A DNA stretch of 64,000 nucleotides from Palleronia salina (GTDB lineage: Bacteria > Pseudomonadota > Alphaproteobacteria > Rhodobacterales > Rhodobacteraceae): assembly GCF_900141995.1 (NCBI RefSeq), contig NZ_FQZA01000008.1, positions 1 to 64,000 on the forward strand, given 5' to 3'. Below are positions 26,969-36,597 of the stretch, piece after piece; the first letter of the stretch is position 1; each line of letters starts with the position of its first letter. The notes under the pieces are model-generated. The model worked only from the letters and a program-made list of their open reading frames with translations, searched no databases and was not told the origin of the DNA. The position numbers were made by a program, and so were the translations under genes.

Positions 26969-28033
26969 TCAGCGGCGGCGGTTCACGTGGCCCATCTTGC
27001 GGCCCGGGCGCGCTTCGGCCTTGCCGTAGAGATGCAGCGCGGAGGCCGGGTCCGCCAGGATCCCCGGCAGCGCGTCCGCGTAGTCGCCGATCAGGTTCTC
27101 CATCTCGATGTCCCCGTGGCGGCCTCCGTCGCCCAGCGGCAGGCCGGCTACGGCGCGGATGTGCTGCTCGAACTGGTCGACCGTGGCGCCGTTCTGGGTC
27201 CAGTGGCCCGAGTTATGCACCCGCGGGGCGATCTCGTTCACCACGAGGCCGCTGTCGGTCACGAACAGCTCGATCCCCATGACGCCCACGTAGTCCAGCG
27301 CCCCGAGAATGCGCGCGGCCAGCAGCACCGCGTCGGTGGCCAGCGCGTGGGGAATGGCGGCGGGCACGGTGGTGCGCCGCAGGATGCCGCCCTCGTGCAG
27401 GTTCTCGCCCGGATCGTAGCAGGCGACCGAGCCGTCCAGCCCGCGCGCCGCGATGACCGAGATCTCGCGCTGGAACGCCACGAAGCCTTCCAGAACCGCG
27501 GGCGCGCCGTTCATCGAGTCCAGCGCCTCGTCGGCGTCGCCGGGGGTGTCGATCCGCGCCTGCCCCTTGCCGTCATAGCCGAAGCGCCGTGTCTTCAGGA
27601 TCGCGGGCGTCCCGATCTGGGCGAGCGCATCGTCCAGCGCGGCACGGTCCGGCACGTCGGCATAGGGGGCGGGGGTCAGGCCCAGATCCGCCAGCCAGTC
27701 CTTCTCGACCAGCCGGTCCTGGCTCACGCGCAGGGCCTCGCGGCCGGGCCGGATGGGGCGATGCCGCTCGAGGATATCCAGCGCATCGGTGGGGATGTTC
27801 TCGAACTCGTAGGTGATGACATCCGTGGCCTCGGCGAAACGGGCCAGCGCCTCGGCGTCGTCGTATCCGGCCTTCAGGTGGAAATTCGCCACGTGCGAGG
27901 CGGGGCAGTCGCCGGCCGGCTCGAAGATGCAGGTCTTGTAGCCGAGGCGGCTGGCGGCCACCGACAGCATCCGGCCCAGCTGGCCGCCGCCGAGGATGCC
28001 GATGGTCGATCCGGGGGGAAGGGCGTCAGTCAT
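26969..28033 (-). CDS. purK: N5-carboxyaminoimidazole ribonucleotide synthase
   Basis: The product is 354 aa, ATP-grasp. It couples ATP and bicarbonate to AIR in purine synthesis, forming N5-CAIR for PurE. Marks are [20 protein letters not shown] at the start, [28 protein letters not shown], and [17 protein letters not shown]. It is the second gene of purEK, overlapping purE by 8 bp. Confidence 0.96.
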   Translation of the reverse strand: MTDALPPGSTIGILGGGQLGRMLSVAASRLGYKTCIFEPAGDCPASHVANFHLKAGYDDAEALARFAEATDVITYEFENIPTDALDILERHRPIRPGREALRVSQDRLVEKDWLADLGLTPAPYADVPDRAALDDALAQIGTPAILKTRRFGYDGKGQARIDTPGDADEALDSMNGAPAVLEGFVAFQREISVIAARGLDGSVACYDPGENLHEGGILRRTTVPAAIPHALATDAVLLAARILGALDYVGVMGIELFVTDSGLVVNEIAPRVHNSGHWTQNGATVDQFEQHIRAVAGLPLGDGGRHGDIEMENLIGDYADALPGILADPASALHLYGKAEARPGRKMGHVNRRR

Positions 28034-28511
28034 CCTGCGGCTCCTCGGGGATCGAGTCGGACAGTGCGCGGCGCCAGGCGTCGAGCCTTTCGGCCAGGGC
28101 CGGATCGCCGAGCGCGAGAATACCGGCCGCCATCAGCCCGGCATTGGCCGCGCCCGCGGCCCCGATCGCCATGGTCGCCACGGGAAAGCCCCTGGGCATC
28201 TGCACGATGGAATAAAGCGAATCGACCCCCGACAGCGCGCGGGTCTGCACGGGCACGCCGATCACCGGCAGGCGGGTCTTCGACGCCATCATGCCGGGCA
28301 GGTGCGCGGCCCCCCCGGCGCCCGCGATGATGACCTGCAATCCGCGGTCCACGGCGCCGCGGCCATAGTCCCACAGCCGGTCCGGCGTGCGGTGGGCCGA
28401 GACGATGCGCGCCTCGTATCCTACCTGAAGCGCGTCGAGGATCTCGGCCGCTTCGCGCAGGGTGGGCCAGTCGGACTGGCTGCCCATGATGATGCCGACG
28501 GGTGGTGTCAT
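28026..28511 (-). CDS. purE: N5-carboxyaminoimidazole ribonucleotide mutase
   Basis: The product is 161 aa from Met at 28511 ([18 protein letters not shown]); the longer frame to 28595 adds an unlikely leader that covers the dispersed repeat. Family marks are [36 protein letters not shown], and [13 protein letters not shown]. It isomerises N5-CAIR to CAIR and is co-transcribed with purK. Confidence 0.96.
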   Translation of the reverse strand: MTPPVGIIMGSQSDWPTLREAAEILDALQVGYEARIVSAHRTPDRLWDYGRGAVDRGLQVIIAGAGGAAHLPGMMASKTRLPVIGVPVQTRALSGVDSLYSIVQMPRGFPVATMAIGAAGAANAGLMAAGILALGDPALAERLDAWRRALSDSIPEEPQDD

Positions 28512-28566
28512 GGGCCGCTGTCCTCGCAAACTGGCAAACAGGACGGGGGCCAGCCCCCGCATCCCC

Positions 28567-28589
28567 GAGGTATTTCGGGAAAGATGAAG
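28567..28589 (+). repeat. Dispersed short repeat, copy A
   Basis: The word begins GAGGTATTT, then CGGG, and ends AAAGATGAAG. Near-copies occur at 62575-62598 and, reversed, at 62744-62766. It lies in the leader of purE, between gene units. Confidence 0.6.
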
Positions 28590-28704
28590 GGGCAAGGGCT
28601 TCGGCGGCCCATGGCGTGCGTCCCGGCCTTGCCGGTCGCAAAATATTTCGGGGTCGGCGGGGCAGGGGCCCCTGATGCTACAACCTTCCGCGCGGTTGCG
28701 GCGA

Positions 28705-28956
28705 TCAGGCGATGATGTCGGGGAAGATGCGGTCCTCGATCGCGGCGATCTGGTCCTTCAGCGCGAGCTTGCGCCGCTTGAGCCGCTGCAGCGTCAGCAT
28801 GTCGGCGGTGCCCTTGTCCTGCAGCGCGCGGACAGAATCGTCGAGGTCCCGGTGCTCGCGCTTGAGCACTTCCAGCCGGACGCGGAGCACCTGCTCTTCG
28901 TCCATGCGCAAGGGGTTTTTCGGGGGCGGGCCGTTCATGGGTGCAGAGTGCGCCAT
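28705..28956 (-). CDS. YdcH family (DUF465) small protein
   Basis: The product is up to 83 aa. Its core [20 protein letters not shown], then [12 protein letters not shown] and [19 protein letters not shown], is the short helical hairpin of DUF465/YdcH proteins, ending in PDII. The true start could be Met at 28938 or 28905; no clear ribosome site distinguishes them. Function unknown in the family. It diverges from the hsp20 gene. Confidence 0.85.
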   Translation of the reverse strand: MAHSAPMNGPPPKNPLRMDEEQVLRVRLEVLKREHRDLDDSVRALQDKGTADMLTLQRLKRRKLALKDQIAAIEDRIFPDIIA

Positions 28957-29074
28957 TTGCGCGGGCCGGGCAAGCGCCCCTTGCGAGCGCGCCCGCCGCC
29001 CCCATATCTCGTGGCAAGCGGCCGCCGATCACGGGGCCGTACCACAGGCACGATCGCTTTACGAAGGACGTGGC

Positions 29075-29533
29075 ATGACGAAAATGGCTTTGGGATCGCA
29101 TCCCTTCCTGTTGGGCTTCGAGCAGCTGGAACGGCTGGTCGAGCGGACGGCGAAGACGGATGCCGGCGGCTATCCCCCTTACAACATCGAACAGGTGAGC
29201 GAGCGGGCCTACCGCATATCGCTGGCCGTGGCCGGCTTCGGCGAGGACGACCTGTCCATCACAGTCGAGGACCGGCAACTGGTGGTGCGCGGACGCCAGT
29301 CCGAACCCGAGGCCGATCGCGTGTTCCTGCATCGCGGCATCGCGTCGCGGCAGTTCCAACGGACCTTCGTGCTGGCGGACGGCGTTGACGTGACGGGTGC
29401 CAAGCTCAGCCATGGGCTGTTGCACCTGGATCTGGAGCGTGCGCCGCAGGACAGCATCGTCCGCACTATCCCCATCGGGGGGGCGTCCAGCACCAAGGCG
29501 TCCCGTCGGACCCAGAAGGAGGGTGAAGAATGA
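29075..29533 (+). CDS. Small heat-shock protein, Hsp20 (IbpA-like)
   Basis: The product is 152 aa from ATG 29075 (GAAGGACG upstream; the ATG context is MTKMALGSHPFLLG). The alpha-crystallin domain is recognisable in YNIEQVSERAYRISLAVAGF, then EDDLSITVEDRQLVVRG, FLHRGIASRQFQRTFVLAD and LSHGLLHLDLER. These ATP-independent holdases bind unfolding proteins under heat stress. It overlaps the DUF1150 gene by 4 bp, an arrangement repeated in Rhodobacteraceae. Confidence 0.92.
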   Translation: MTKMALGSHPFLLGFEQLERLVERTAKTDAGGYPPYNIEQVSERAYRISLAVAGFGEDDLSITVEDRQLVVRGRQSEPEADRVFLHRGIASRQFQRTFVLADGVDVTGAKLSHGLLHLDLERAPQDSIVRTIPIGGASSTKASRRTQKEGEE

Positions 29534-29766
29534 CCGAAGAATTTGCCGGACTGATCGATCACAACGCGTCCGAGGACAATATCGTCTATGTCCGCCCGGT
29601 ATCGGTGTCGGACCTGCCCGAGGAACTGCGCGAGCAGGCGGGCGAACTGGACGAGATCTACGCCGTTCACAACGCCGACGGCGACCGCCTGGCGCTTGTG
29701 GCCGACCGCTCGCTGGCGTTCACCGTGGCGCGGCAGAACGACATGGCGCCGGTCAGCGTCCACTGA
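29530..29766 (+). CDS. DUF1150 family protein
   Basis: The product is 78 aa, ATG overlapping the hsp20 stop. It reads NIVYVRPVSVSDLPEELREQ, then DEIYAVHNADGDRLALVADR and FTVARQNDMAPVSVH, all typical of DUF1150, a small alphaproteobacterial family of unknown role found next to Hsp20. A strong terminator follows. Confidence 0.9.
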   Translation: MTEEFAGLIDHNASEDNIVYVRPVSVSDLPEELREQAGELDEIYAVHNADGDRLALVADRSLAFTVARQNDMAPVSVH

Positions 29767-29795
29767 TCGGCTGACGTCATCGCTAATTGCAAGCT

Positions 29796-30704
29796 TCAGG
29801 CCCCGGCATCGTCCGGGGCCTTTTTCGTGCGCACCGGATCCTTGTGGATGATCACGTCGGCGTTCGGATAGCGCTCGACGATGGCCCGGCGCAGTGCGGC
29901 GCCGATATCGTGCGCCTCGGTCAGGGGCAGGTCGCCCCGGATCTCCACGTGCAGGTTGACGAAGACCCGGCTGCCGGCCGTCCGGGTCTTGAGGTCATGG
30001 AAGCCGTCGATCCCCGGCCAGTCCTCGGCCAGCGTCTCGATCCCGCGTATCATGTGGGTGGGCGCGGCCCGGTCCATGAGTGCGTTCCAGGCCCCCACGC
30101 CGATGCGCAGCGCGCCGATCGCCAGCATGGCCGCCGCCCCCAGCGCGATCACGCTGTCGAGCGCGTAGAGCCCGAACTGGGCCGCCGCCGCCAGCGCCGC
30201 CAGGGCGCCCAGGTTCGGCACCAGGTCGCCCAGGTAATGCAGCCGGTCGGCCAGCACGACGCGGTTGCCGGTCTCGCGCGCGATCCATGTCTGGAACGCG
30301 ACCAGCGCCGCGGTCAGCGCCACCGACAGGATCATCACGGCGATCCCGCCGCCGGCATTCGCGATCGGCGTTTCGGTGTCGGCGAACAGCCGCCCCAGCG
30401 CCACGGCGGCGATGGCCCCGGCCGACACCAGGATGAAGGCCGACTGCCCCAGCGCGGCCAGGTCCTCGGCCGAACTGTGTCCGAAGGCGTGGTCATCGTC
30501 CGGCGGGCGCTGGGCGTAGCGCACCGCCGCCAGCCCGCCGAGCGACACCATCAGGTCGAGCCCCGAGTCCGCCAGCGACGCGGCCACCGATACCGATCCG
30601 GTCGTCCCGAAGGCCCAGAGCTTGGCCGCGACGAGGATCAGCGCCACCGAGACGGAGGCGCCGGTCGCCATCAGGTTCAGTCTGTCGGGACTCGGGCGTG
30701 CCAT
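29796..30704 (-). CDS. Cation diffusion facilitator (CDF) metal exporter, FieF-like
   Basis: The product is 302 aa. Six membrane helices are expected, with metal sites at DSGLDLMVSLGG (helix 2) and ADRLHYLGDLVPNL (helix 5; HxxxD is the classic site, here H-Y-L-G-D), and YAQRPPDDDHAFGH between helices 2 and 3. The C-terminal cytoplasmic domain has SRVFVNLHVEI and DIGAALRRAI, ending DDAGA. CDF proteins export Zn, Fe or Mn in exchange for protons. Its last codons coincide with the terminator of the convergent hsp20 unit. Confidence 0.9.
   Translation of the reverse strand: MARPSPDRLNLMATGASVSVALILVAAKLWAFGTTGSVSVAASLADSGLDLMVSLGGLAAVRYAQRPPDDDHAFGHSSAEDLAALGQSAFILVSAGAIAAVALGRLFADTETPIANAGGGIAVMILSVALTAALVAFQTWIARETGNRVVLADRLHYLGDLVPNLGALAALAAAAQFGLYALDSVIALGAAAMLAIGALRIGVGAWNALMDRAAPTHMIRGIETLAEDWPGIDGFHDLKTRTAGSRVFVNLHVEIRGDLPLTEAHDIGAALRRAIVERYPNADVIIHKDPVRTKKAPDDAGA
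29799..29825 (+). terminator. Rho-independent terminator of the hsp20-DUF1150 unit, inside the end of the CDF gene
   Basis: GGCCCCGG-CATCGT-CCGGGGCC then TTTTT. Read on the minus strand it is also the last eight or so codons of the CDF exporter. Confidence 0.88.
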
Positions 30705-30753
30705 GGCGTCGGGGTTTAGGGCAGGGCAGGTCCGACTGGCAAGCGCGACGGGC

Positions 30754-31293
30754 CTAGTCGATCACCTCGTTCGGGCCGACGCCCCACAGATGCGCCTTGC
30801 GCACCCAGCCGCGATGTCCGCCCGCGCGGATCCGGCACCATTCGGGCAGGCACCTGTCGATGCGCGCGACCACGCCGCGCTGGGCGCGGGCGTTCTCGGG
30901 GGTCCCGTCGGCGGGCTTCAGCAGCATGGGCGCCTCGTCCGCCTCGACCAGCACCGTGCGGACCCCGGACAGCAGCGAGTAATGCACCCAGCCGCCCTGG
31001 CCGTCGCGATCCTGGACCCGGCGCCAGTGGCCATGCTCGGCCACGATCATCAGGGGCAGGTCCTTGCGGCGATAGACCCAGTCGATCCGGTGGCTGAGCG
31101 AAGGGCCGCGGCGCACGTTGCCCTCGGTCGCCTTCATCGAGACGAAGCGCGGCATCGGCAACTGCGTCACCGGCCCGCGGCCGGACGCGCCCAGAAGGGG
31201 ACCCTGGGGGCTCTGTGCCATGACCTGCCCGGTGACGACCACCAGGAGAAGCACCGCGACGGCCCATGCCGCCCACACCGATTTCGCTGCCAT
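30754..31293 (-). CDS. SH3_4-domain protein, secreted/membrane-anchored
   Basis: The product is 179 aa from Met at 31293, preferred because MAAKSVWAAWAVAVLLLVVV gives a signal anchor; the frame extends to 31386. The rest has two SH3-like repeats: one with FVSMKATEGNVRRGPSLSHR, RIDWVYRRKDLPLMIV and WRRVQDRDGQGGWVH, and a second ending EWCRIRAGGHRGWVRKAHLW. SH3b domains of this type bind peptidoglycan or act as envelope-stress sensors. Exact role unknown. It diverges from the dehydrogenase gene at 31440. Confidence 0.85.
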   Translation of the reverse strand: MAAKSVWAAWAVAVLLLVVVTGQVMAQSPQGPLLGASGRGPVTQLPMPRFVSMKATEGNVRRGPSLSHRIDWVYRRKDLPLMIVAEHGHWRRVQDRDGQGGWVHYSLLSGVRTVLVEADEAPMLLKPADGTPENARAQRGVVARIDRCLPEWCRIRAGGHRGWVRKAHLWGVGPNEVID

Positions 31294-31439
31294 TCGCCTG
31301 CCTGCTCGAGCTGCCATTGCCCTTGGACGGTTCCGCGTCCTGCCGGGGTCTTCGGTGGCCGCCTTACGGCTTGTGCCTTGCCCCATTAGCGGTCAGTTTG
31401 CGCCAAACGACGTCGGAACGAAAGCCGGAGGCCACGGGC

Positions 31440-32426
31440 ATGGGAGATGGACGCCTGAGTGTTGTTGTCACGCGACGGTTGCCCGAGGCGGTGGAGTCGC
31501 GGCTGTCCGAGCTGTTCGACGTGCGCCTGCGCGACACCGACGCCCCCATGACGCGCGACGAGCTGGCCGCCGCCGTGGCCGATGCGGATGTCCTTGTTCC
31601 CACGATCACCGACCGGATCGACGGCCCGCTGCTGGCGCGCGCCGGTCCGCGGCTGAAGCTGATCGCGCATTACGGGGCAGGGGTCGACAACGTGGACGTC
31701 GCCACCGCGCGGCAACGTGGCATCCTGGTGTCCAACACCCCCGGCGTGACCGTCGACGACACCGCCGACATGACCATGGCGCTGCTGCTGGCGGTGACCC
31801 GCCGCATCCCCGAGGGATTGTCGGTGATGCAGCAGGGCGCGTGGGAGGGCTGGGCGCCCAATGCCTATCTCGGGGGGCGCATCGCCGGGCGGCGGCTTGG
31901 CATCCTCGGCATGGGGCGGATCGGCCAGGCGGTGGCGCGGCGCGCCCGCGCCTTCGGCATGGCGGTGCATTACCATAACCGCACCCCCCTGCGCGCCCCC
32001 ATCGAGGAGGCGCTCGAGGCGACCTATCACGACAGTTTCGACCACATGCTCAGCCGGATCGACGTGCTGTCGATCAACTGCCCGCACACGCCCAGCACCT
32101 TCCACCTGCTCAATGCCCGGCGCATCGCGCTGCTGAAGCCCTCGGCGGTGGTGGTCAACACCTCGCGGGGCGAGGTCATCGACGAGAATGCGCTCGCCCG
32201 CGCGTTGGAGCAGGGCGCCATCGCGGGCGCCGGACTGGACGTGTTCGAGCACGGGACCGAGGTGAACCCCCGGCTGCGCGAACAGCCCAATGTCGTCCTT
32301 CTGCCGCATATGGGATCGGCCACGCGCGAGGGGCGGCTTGAAATGGGCGAGAAGGTGCTGCTGAACATCAAGACCTTCGCCGACGGCCACCGGCCGCCCG
32401 ACCAGGTCGTGCCGGGCGTCCTTTAG
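31440..32426 (+). CDS. D-isomer 2-hydroxyacid dehydrogenase (glyoxylate/hydroxypyruvate reductase-like)
   Basis: The product is 328 aa from ATG 31440 (the frame opens at 31266). The NAD(P)-binding glycine motif is GILGMGRIGQAVARRARAFG. Catalytic Arg, Glu and His are in NTSRGEVIDENALARAL (Arg), then LDVFEHGTEVNPRL (Glu) and VVLLPHMGSATREG (His). The substrate domain starts VVVTRRLPEAVE. Such enzymes reduce glyoxylate, hydroxypyruvate or related 2-keto acids. The stop overlaps the convergent PAS gene. Confidence 0.92.
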   Translation: MGDGRLSVVVTRRLPEAVESRLSELFDVRLRDTDAPMTRDELAAAVADADVLVPTITDRIDGPLLARAGPRLKLIAHYGAGVDNVDVATARQRGILVSNTPGVTVDDTADMTMALLLAVTRRIPEGLSVMQQGAWEGWAPNAYLGGRIAGRRLGILGMGRIGQAVARRARAFGMAVHYHNRTPLRAPIEEALEATYHDSFDHMLSRIDVLSINCPHTPSTFHLLNARRIALLKPSAVVVNTSRGEVIDENALARALEQGAIAGAGLDVFEHGTEVNPRLREQPNVVLLPHMGSATREGRLEMGEKVLLNIKTFADGHRPPDQVVPGVL

Positions 32427-33154
32427 GCCGCGGGCCGCTGGGGCGCAGCGGCCGCGTCGTCGGTGATGTCCGTCATCCGCATCAGCGTGCAATAGGCCTG
32501 GTCCATGCGGTCGCGGATCGGGTCCATCTCGCACCGGATCAGCCGCGGCCCGTTACCCGGCGCCGGAAGCGGGTAGACATAGACCTGCGGCTCGCCGGCG
32601 AAACTGCGACGCAGCGCGTGCGCGGCGCGCGTCTCGTAGCGGGACAGCCCGATGATCTCGGTGATGTGCAAGTCCAGCATGCGCGCCGGGGTCGAGCCGT
32701 GGAACCGGGCATTGGCCGGGCTGACCGCCAGGTAGCGTTCCGAGGGCCCGATGGCGACCATGCGGTCGGTGCTGGCGGCCAGGAACGAGGCCAGCTCGTC
32801 CGGGTCGGCGACACTAGAGTCCAGCTTTGCCGGACGGCGCCGCCCCTGGGCGGCCGGTCCCGCCCGTTGTGGCAGGTCGAGGGCGCTCAGCCGGTTCGAC
32901 AGTCTCAGCGCGATGTCGAGATCACGGCTCTCGGACACGTCCTGGTATTGTCGGCTGGATCGGCGCACGAAAAAGGCGACCATGTCGCGCAGTTCGGCGG
33001 TGCTCTCGGGCTCGTGCCTTTCGGCGGCGTCCGTCAACTCGGCCACCCGGCGCAGCAGGCGTGCATGGGTGCGAGCCGATGTTGAATCGCGCAGCGCAGC
33101 GGCCAGATGCGCTTCGGCCAGCTTGAGGGCATGCGCGATCTCGGTAAAAGTCAT
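32423..33154 (-). CDS. PAS-like protein without output domain
   Basis: The product is 243 aa from Met at 33154; a larger frame to 33541 is not used because it lacks protein-like composition. The first ~100 residues are helical (TEIAHALKLAEAHLAAALRD). The second half resembles a PAS domain: FLAASTDRMVAIGPSERYLA, then VSPANARFHGSTPARMLDLH and EIIGLSRYETRAAHALRR. No kinase, GGDEF or DNA-binding output is attached. It could bind a ligand or partner kinase. Assignment by motif memory. Confidence 0.6.
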   Translation of the reverse strand: MTFTEIAHALKLAEAHLAAALRDSTSARTHARLLRRVAELTDAAERHEPESTAELRDMVAFFVRRSSRQYQDVSESRDLDIALRLSNRLSALDLPQRAGPAAQGRRRPAKLDSSVADPDELASFLAASTDRMVAIGPSERYLAVSPANARFHGSTPARMLDLHITEIIGLSRYETRAAHALRRSFAGEPQVYVYPLPAPGNGPRLIRCEMDPIRDRMDQAYCTLMRMTDITDDAAAAPQRPAA

Positions 33155-33447
33155 GACTCGAAATCCCGGGTAACGACTGGGCAATACATAATCTCGGTGC
33201 AACCTAAAGAGGTAGCAGCCTCCCCGTAAAGCGCTGCGAAGGTCGGAAGTCGGCGCGTTCGGCCACGGTTCCGGCGGCGATCGACCCCGGTGCCGCCTTG
33301 AAGGTTCACCGATCGACGGGACTTTTTCGGCAGGTGATCCATGTGGACCGGCAGGGCGGGACACACCGTCGGTTTGCGATTCCGGCCAATGCCGCAAGGC
33401 GTTCCGGATTAATAAGAAAACCGAAATATCTTGAGGGGCCAGAAGCA

Positions 33448-35160
33448 GTGACCACCGGCGAGCGAGCGAAGACCCACGGCGCCAGCGGGCCGAATGACGC
33501 GCTGGCAACCGCCGCAGGCGCACGAAATGACGTTGCGTCACCGTGGTGGAAGAGCGCGGTCGGCTACCAGATCTACCCGCGCAGTTTCTGCGACAGTGAC
33601 GGCGACGGGGTCGGCGACATCCCCGGCATCATCTCGCGGCTGGACCACCTGGCCGATCTCGGGGTCGGTTTCATCTGGCTCAGCCCCGTCTATGCCTCGC
33701 CCCAGCGCGACAACGGCTACGACATCAGCGACTACCAGGCGATTCACCACGAATACGGCACGCTGGAAGATTTCGACCGGTTGGTGACCGAGGCACGTGA
33801 CCGCGGCATCGGCATCGTCATGGACCTGGTGGTCAACCACTGCTCGGACGAGCACGCCTGGTTCAAGGCGGCTGCCGCATCGCGCGACGCGCCCGAGCAT
33901 GACCTGTTCGTCTGGCGCGAAGGGCGACCGGGCGGACTGCCGCCCACCGACAAGCGCGCGATCTTCGGTGGCCCGGCCTGGACCTATGTCGCGGCGGTCG
34001 ACCGGTGGTACCTGCACCTGTTCAGCCCCGGTCAGCCCGACCTGAACTGGGACAACCCCGACCTGCGCGACCGGATCTGGTCCATGATGGAATGGTGGAT
34101 CGACCGCGGCATCGCGGGCTTCCGCATGGACGTGATCGACCTGATCGGCAAGGACGTGGATCGCGGCCTGTTCGACGAGGGGCCGCATATCTGGGACCGG
34201 CTGGGCGAGATGCATGACCGCGTTCTGAAGGGGCGCGACCTGCTGACCGTGGGCGAAAGCTGGGCCGTCAGCCGCGACACCGTCCTGCAATACGTCGCGG
34301 ACGCGACGCCGCTGGCCATGATGTTTCACTTCGACCACGTGAAGCTGGGCTGGGACCCGCAATTCCACAAGTTCCGCCCGCGCGAGGTCACGCCCCTGAT
34401 GCTGAAGCGCGAAATCACGGCGTGGCAGACCCACCTGCGCGAATACGGCTGGGATGCGCTGTTCCTGTCGAACCACGACCTGCCGCGCCACATTTCGCGC
34501 TACGGCGACGACGGTGTAGGACGGGTGGCGTCCGGCAAGGCGCTGGCGGCGATGCTGCACCTGCTGCGCGGCACGCCCTTCGTCTACCAGGGCGAGGAGA
34601 TCGGCATGATCAACACCCGCGCCGCGTCGCTGGCCGATGTTGAGGACCTCGAGGCGCATGGCCAGTACGAGGGATTCATGGCGAATGGCCTGACCCATGC
34701 CGAATTCATGGAGGGCGTGAACCTGAACGGCCGCGACAACGCCCGGACGCCGATGCAATGGGATGGGGGGCCGGGCGCCGGCTTCACCGCCGGGACGCCG
34801 TGGATGCCGCTGAACCCCAACAGCCGCGAGGTGCACGTCGCCGCCGACCGGGCCGACCCGGACGGCTTGTTCGCCTTCTATCGGCACCTGATCGGCTTGC
34901 GCCGCGAGCTGCCGGTGCTGATCCACGGCGGCTTCCAGGCCTACCTGGAGGATCATCCGGCCGTCTTCGCCTTCACCCGCGGGTGGCACGAACGGCGGCT
35001 GGCGGTCCTGATCAACCTGACGGGCGAGGCGCAGGCGCTGGAGCTGCCCGACGCCCTGTGCGGGTCGGGTCGGCCCGTCGTTCATACCCACGCGGCCCGA
35101 AGGGGCTTGCAAGGCCGCGTCACGCTCGAGCCGTGGGAGGCCGTTGCGCTGTTGCGCTAG
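33448..35160 (+). CDS. GH13 alpha-glucosidase/oligo-1,6-glucosidase-type enzyme
   Basis: The product is 570 aa from GTG 33448 (the frame opens at 33298 but lacks a start before that with any ribosome signal). GH13 regions are intact: VVNHCSDEHAWF (region I), GIAGFRMDVIDLIG with nucleophile Asp, LLTVGESWAV with acid/base Glu, and LSNHDLPRHISRYG with the third Asp. GYQIYPRSFCDSDGDGVGD is typical of oligo-1,6-glucosidases and trehalose synthases. It lacks a signal peptide, so it acts on imported sugars in the cytoplasm. No ABC sugar transporter is adjacent. Confidence 0.92.
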   Translation: MTTGERAKTHGASGPNDALATAAGARNDVASPWWKSAVGYQIYPRSFCDSDGDGVGDIPGIISRLDHLADLGVGFIWLSPVYASPQRDNGYDISDYQAIHHEYGTLEDFDRLVTEARDRGIGIVMDLVVNHCSDEHAWFKAAAASRDAPEHDLFVWREGRPGGLPPTDKRAIFGGPAWTYVAAVDRWYLHLFSPGQPDLNWDNPDLRDRIWSMMEWWIDRGIAGFRMDVIDLIGKDVDRGLFDEGPHIWDRLGEMHDRVLKGRDLLTVGESWAVSRDTVLQYVADATPLAMMFHFDHVKLGWDPQFHKFRPREVTPLMLKREITAWQTHLREYGWDALFLSNHDLPRHISRYGDDGVGRVASGKALAAMLHLLRGTPFVYQGEEIGMINTRAASLADVEDLEAHGQYEGFMANGLTHAEFMEGVNLNGRDNARTPMQWDGGPGAGFTAGTPWMPLNPNSREVHVAADRADPDGLFAFYRHLIGLRRELPVLIHGGFQAYLEDHPAVFAFTRGWHERRLAVLINLTGEAQALELPDALCGSGRPVVHTHAARRGLQGRVTLEPWEAVALLR

Positions 35161-35185
35161 GGTAAGGGCCGCGCCCGCTGGCGGA

Positions 35186-35701
35186 TCAGGCGGTGACCAG
35201 CTGGTAGGTCTCGGCGGCGAAACTGTTGGTCAGGCGGCGGAAGAACCGCGCGCGAGAGTTGATCGCGGCGCCGATCAGCACGCCGGTGCGCGTCTCGGCG
35301 GCTTCGCCGGCCGTCACGTCGAGCGGGTAGCTCGCCACCGTTGCGCCGCCGGTGACGATCCGCACCGATCCGGTCAGCCGCGACTGGTCGCCGCCGGTGG
35401 CGGTGCGGAAGCTGTCGGCGAGGTTCAGGCGCGAGATGTCCACGATGATCTGCGCGGTGCCGTCGGCGCCGATCCGGTCGCTGAATTCCTGCCTGAGCTC
35501 TGCTTCGAGCGTGGGCGCCAGCTGGTTGCGATATTCGCCCGCCGCGTTCGTGAGGTAGGCGGTGCCGCCGGTGTTCACGGTGATGTCGTTGAAGCGCAGG
35601 TTGCGTGCCTCGGCCCGGCTGAGCGGGTTGGAGCGCGGGCCGGGCACACAGGCCGACAGGGTCGCGGCAGAAGCGAGGGCAAGGAAAGAACGGCGATACA
35701 T
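35186..35701 (-). CDS. Hypothetical lipoprotein
   Basis: The product is 171 aa. MYRRSFLALASAATLSACVP is a lipoprotein signal with lipobox L-S-A-C. The mature protein (RNLRFNDITVNTGG, then ELRQEFSDRIGADGTAQI and RIVTGGATVASYPLDVTAG) has alternating beta-like segments but no recognised family. It is the last gene before the panCB unit, separated by about 60 bp on the same strand. Confidence 0.7.
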   Translation of the reverse strand: MYRRSFLALASAATLSACVPGPRSNPLSRAEARNLRFNDITVNTGGTAYLTNAAGEYRNQLAPTLEAELRQEFSDRIGADGTAQIIVDISRLNLADSFRTATGGDQSRLTGSVRIVTGGATVASYPLDVTAGEAAETRTGVLIGAAINSRARFFRRLTNSFAAETYQLVTA

Positions 35702-35763
35702 AAGGCCTCCCGGGTCATCAGTCGTTAGCCCTGGTTGACCTAGTGCGGTCGCCGTCCGGTCAA

Positions 35764-36597
35764 TCAGCCCTGCGGCGGCTTGGTCTTGTAGACCTGGTCA
35801 TCGGTGGGGAAGCTGCGATCGCGCACCTCGCCCGCGTATGCCGACACAGCGCGTTCGATCTCGGCGCCGAGGTTGCCGTAGACCTTCACGAATTTCGGCG
35901 GGCGGTCGCCCAGGCCCAGCATGTCCTCCAGCACCAGGATCTGCCCGTCGCAATTCTTCGACGCGCCGATGCCGATGGTCGGGATGTCCACGGCCCGGGT
36001 GATCTGGTCGGCCAGCGGCTCGACCACGCCCTCGACGACCAGGGCGAAGGCGCCGGCCTCGGCCACCGCCTTGGCGTCCTGGATGTGGAGGGGCCAGCTG
36101 TCCTCGTCCCGGCCTTGCGTCTTGAAGCCGCCCAGCGTGTGGCTGGATTGCGGGGTCAGGCCGATATGGGCCATCACCGGGATGCCGCGCTGGGTGAGGA
36201 AGTGGATGGTCTCGGCCATGCGCGCGCCGCCTTCCAGCTTGACCGCGCCGCACTGGGTTTCCTTCATGATCGTGGCGGCGTTGCGGAAGGCCACGTTGGG
36301 GCTTTCCTCGTAGCTGCCGAAGGGCATGTCGACGACGATCAGCGCCCGCTGGGTGCCGCGCACCACGGCGCGTCCATGCATGATCATCAGGTCCATGGGC
36401 ACGCCCACGGTGGTCTCCATCCCGTGCATCACCATCCCCAGGCTGTCGCCCACCAGGATGAAATCGGCGTGCTTGTCCACGATCGCCGCGGTGTGCGCGT
36501 GGTACGAGGTCAGCGACACGATGGGCTCGCCCGCCTTGCGGGCGGCGATCTGCGGCGCGGTGATGCGGCGGACGGGCTTTTGCGGCTCTGAGCTCAT
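35764..36597 (-). CDS. panB: 3-methyl-2-oxobutanoate hydroxymethyltransferase
   Basis: The product is 277 aa. It transfers a hydroxymethyl group from methylene-THF to 2-oxoisovalerate, giving ketopantoate for pantothenate and CoA. Marks: [65 protein letters not shown]. The ATG overlaps the panC stop, so panC and panB are co-transcribed with panC first. Confidence 0.96.
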   Translation of the reverse strand: MSSEPQKPVRRITAPQIAARKAGEPIVSLTSYHAHTAAIVDKHADFILVGDSLGMVMHGMETTVGVPMDLMIMHGRAVVRGTQRALIVVDMPFGSYEESPNVAFRNAATIMKETQCGAVKLEGGARMAETIHFLTQRGIPVMAHIGLTPQSSHTLGGFKTQGRDEDSWPLHIQDAKAVAEAGAFALVVEGVVEPLADQITRAVDIPTIGIGASKNCDGQILVLEDMLGLGDRPPKFVKVYGNLGAEIERAVSAYAGEVRDRSFPTDDQVYKTKPPQG

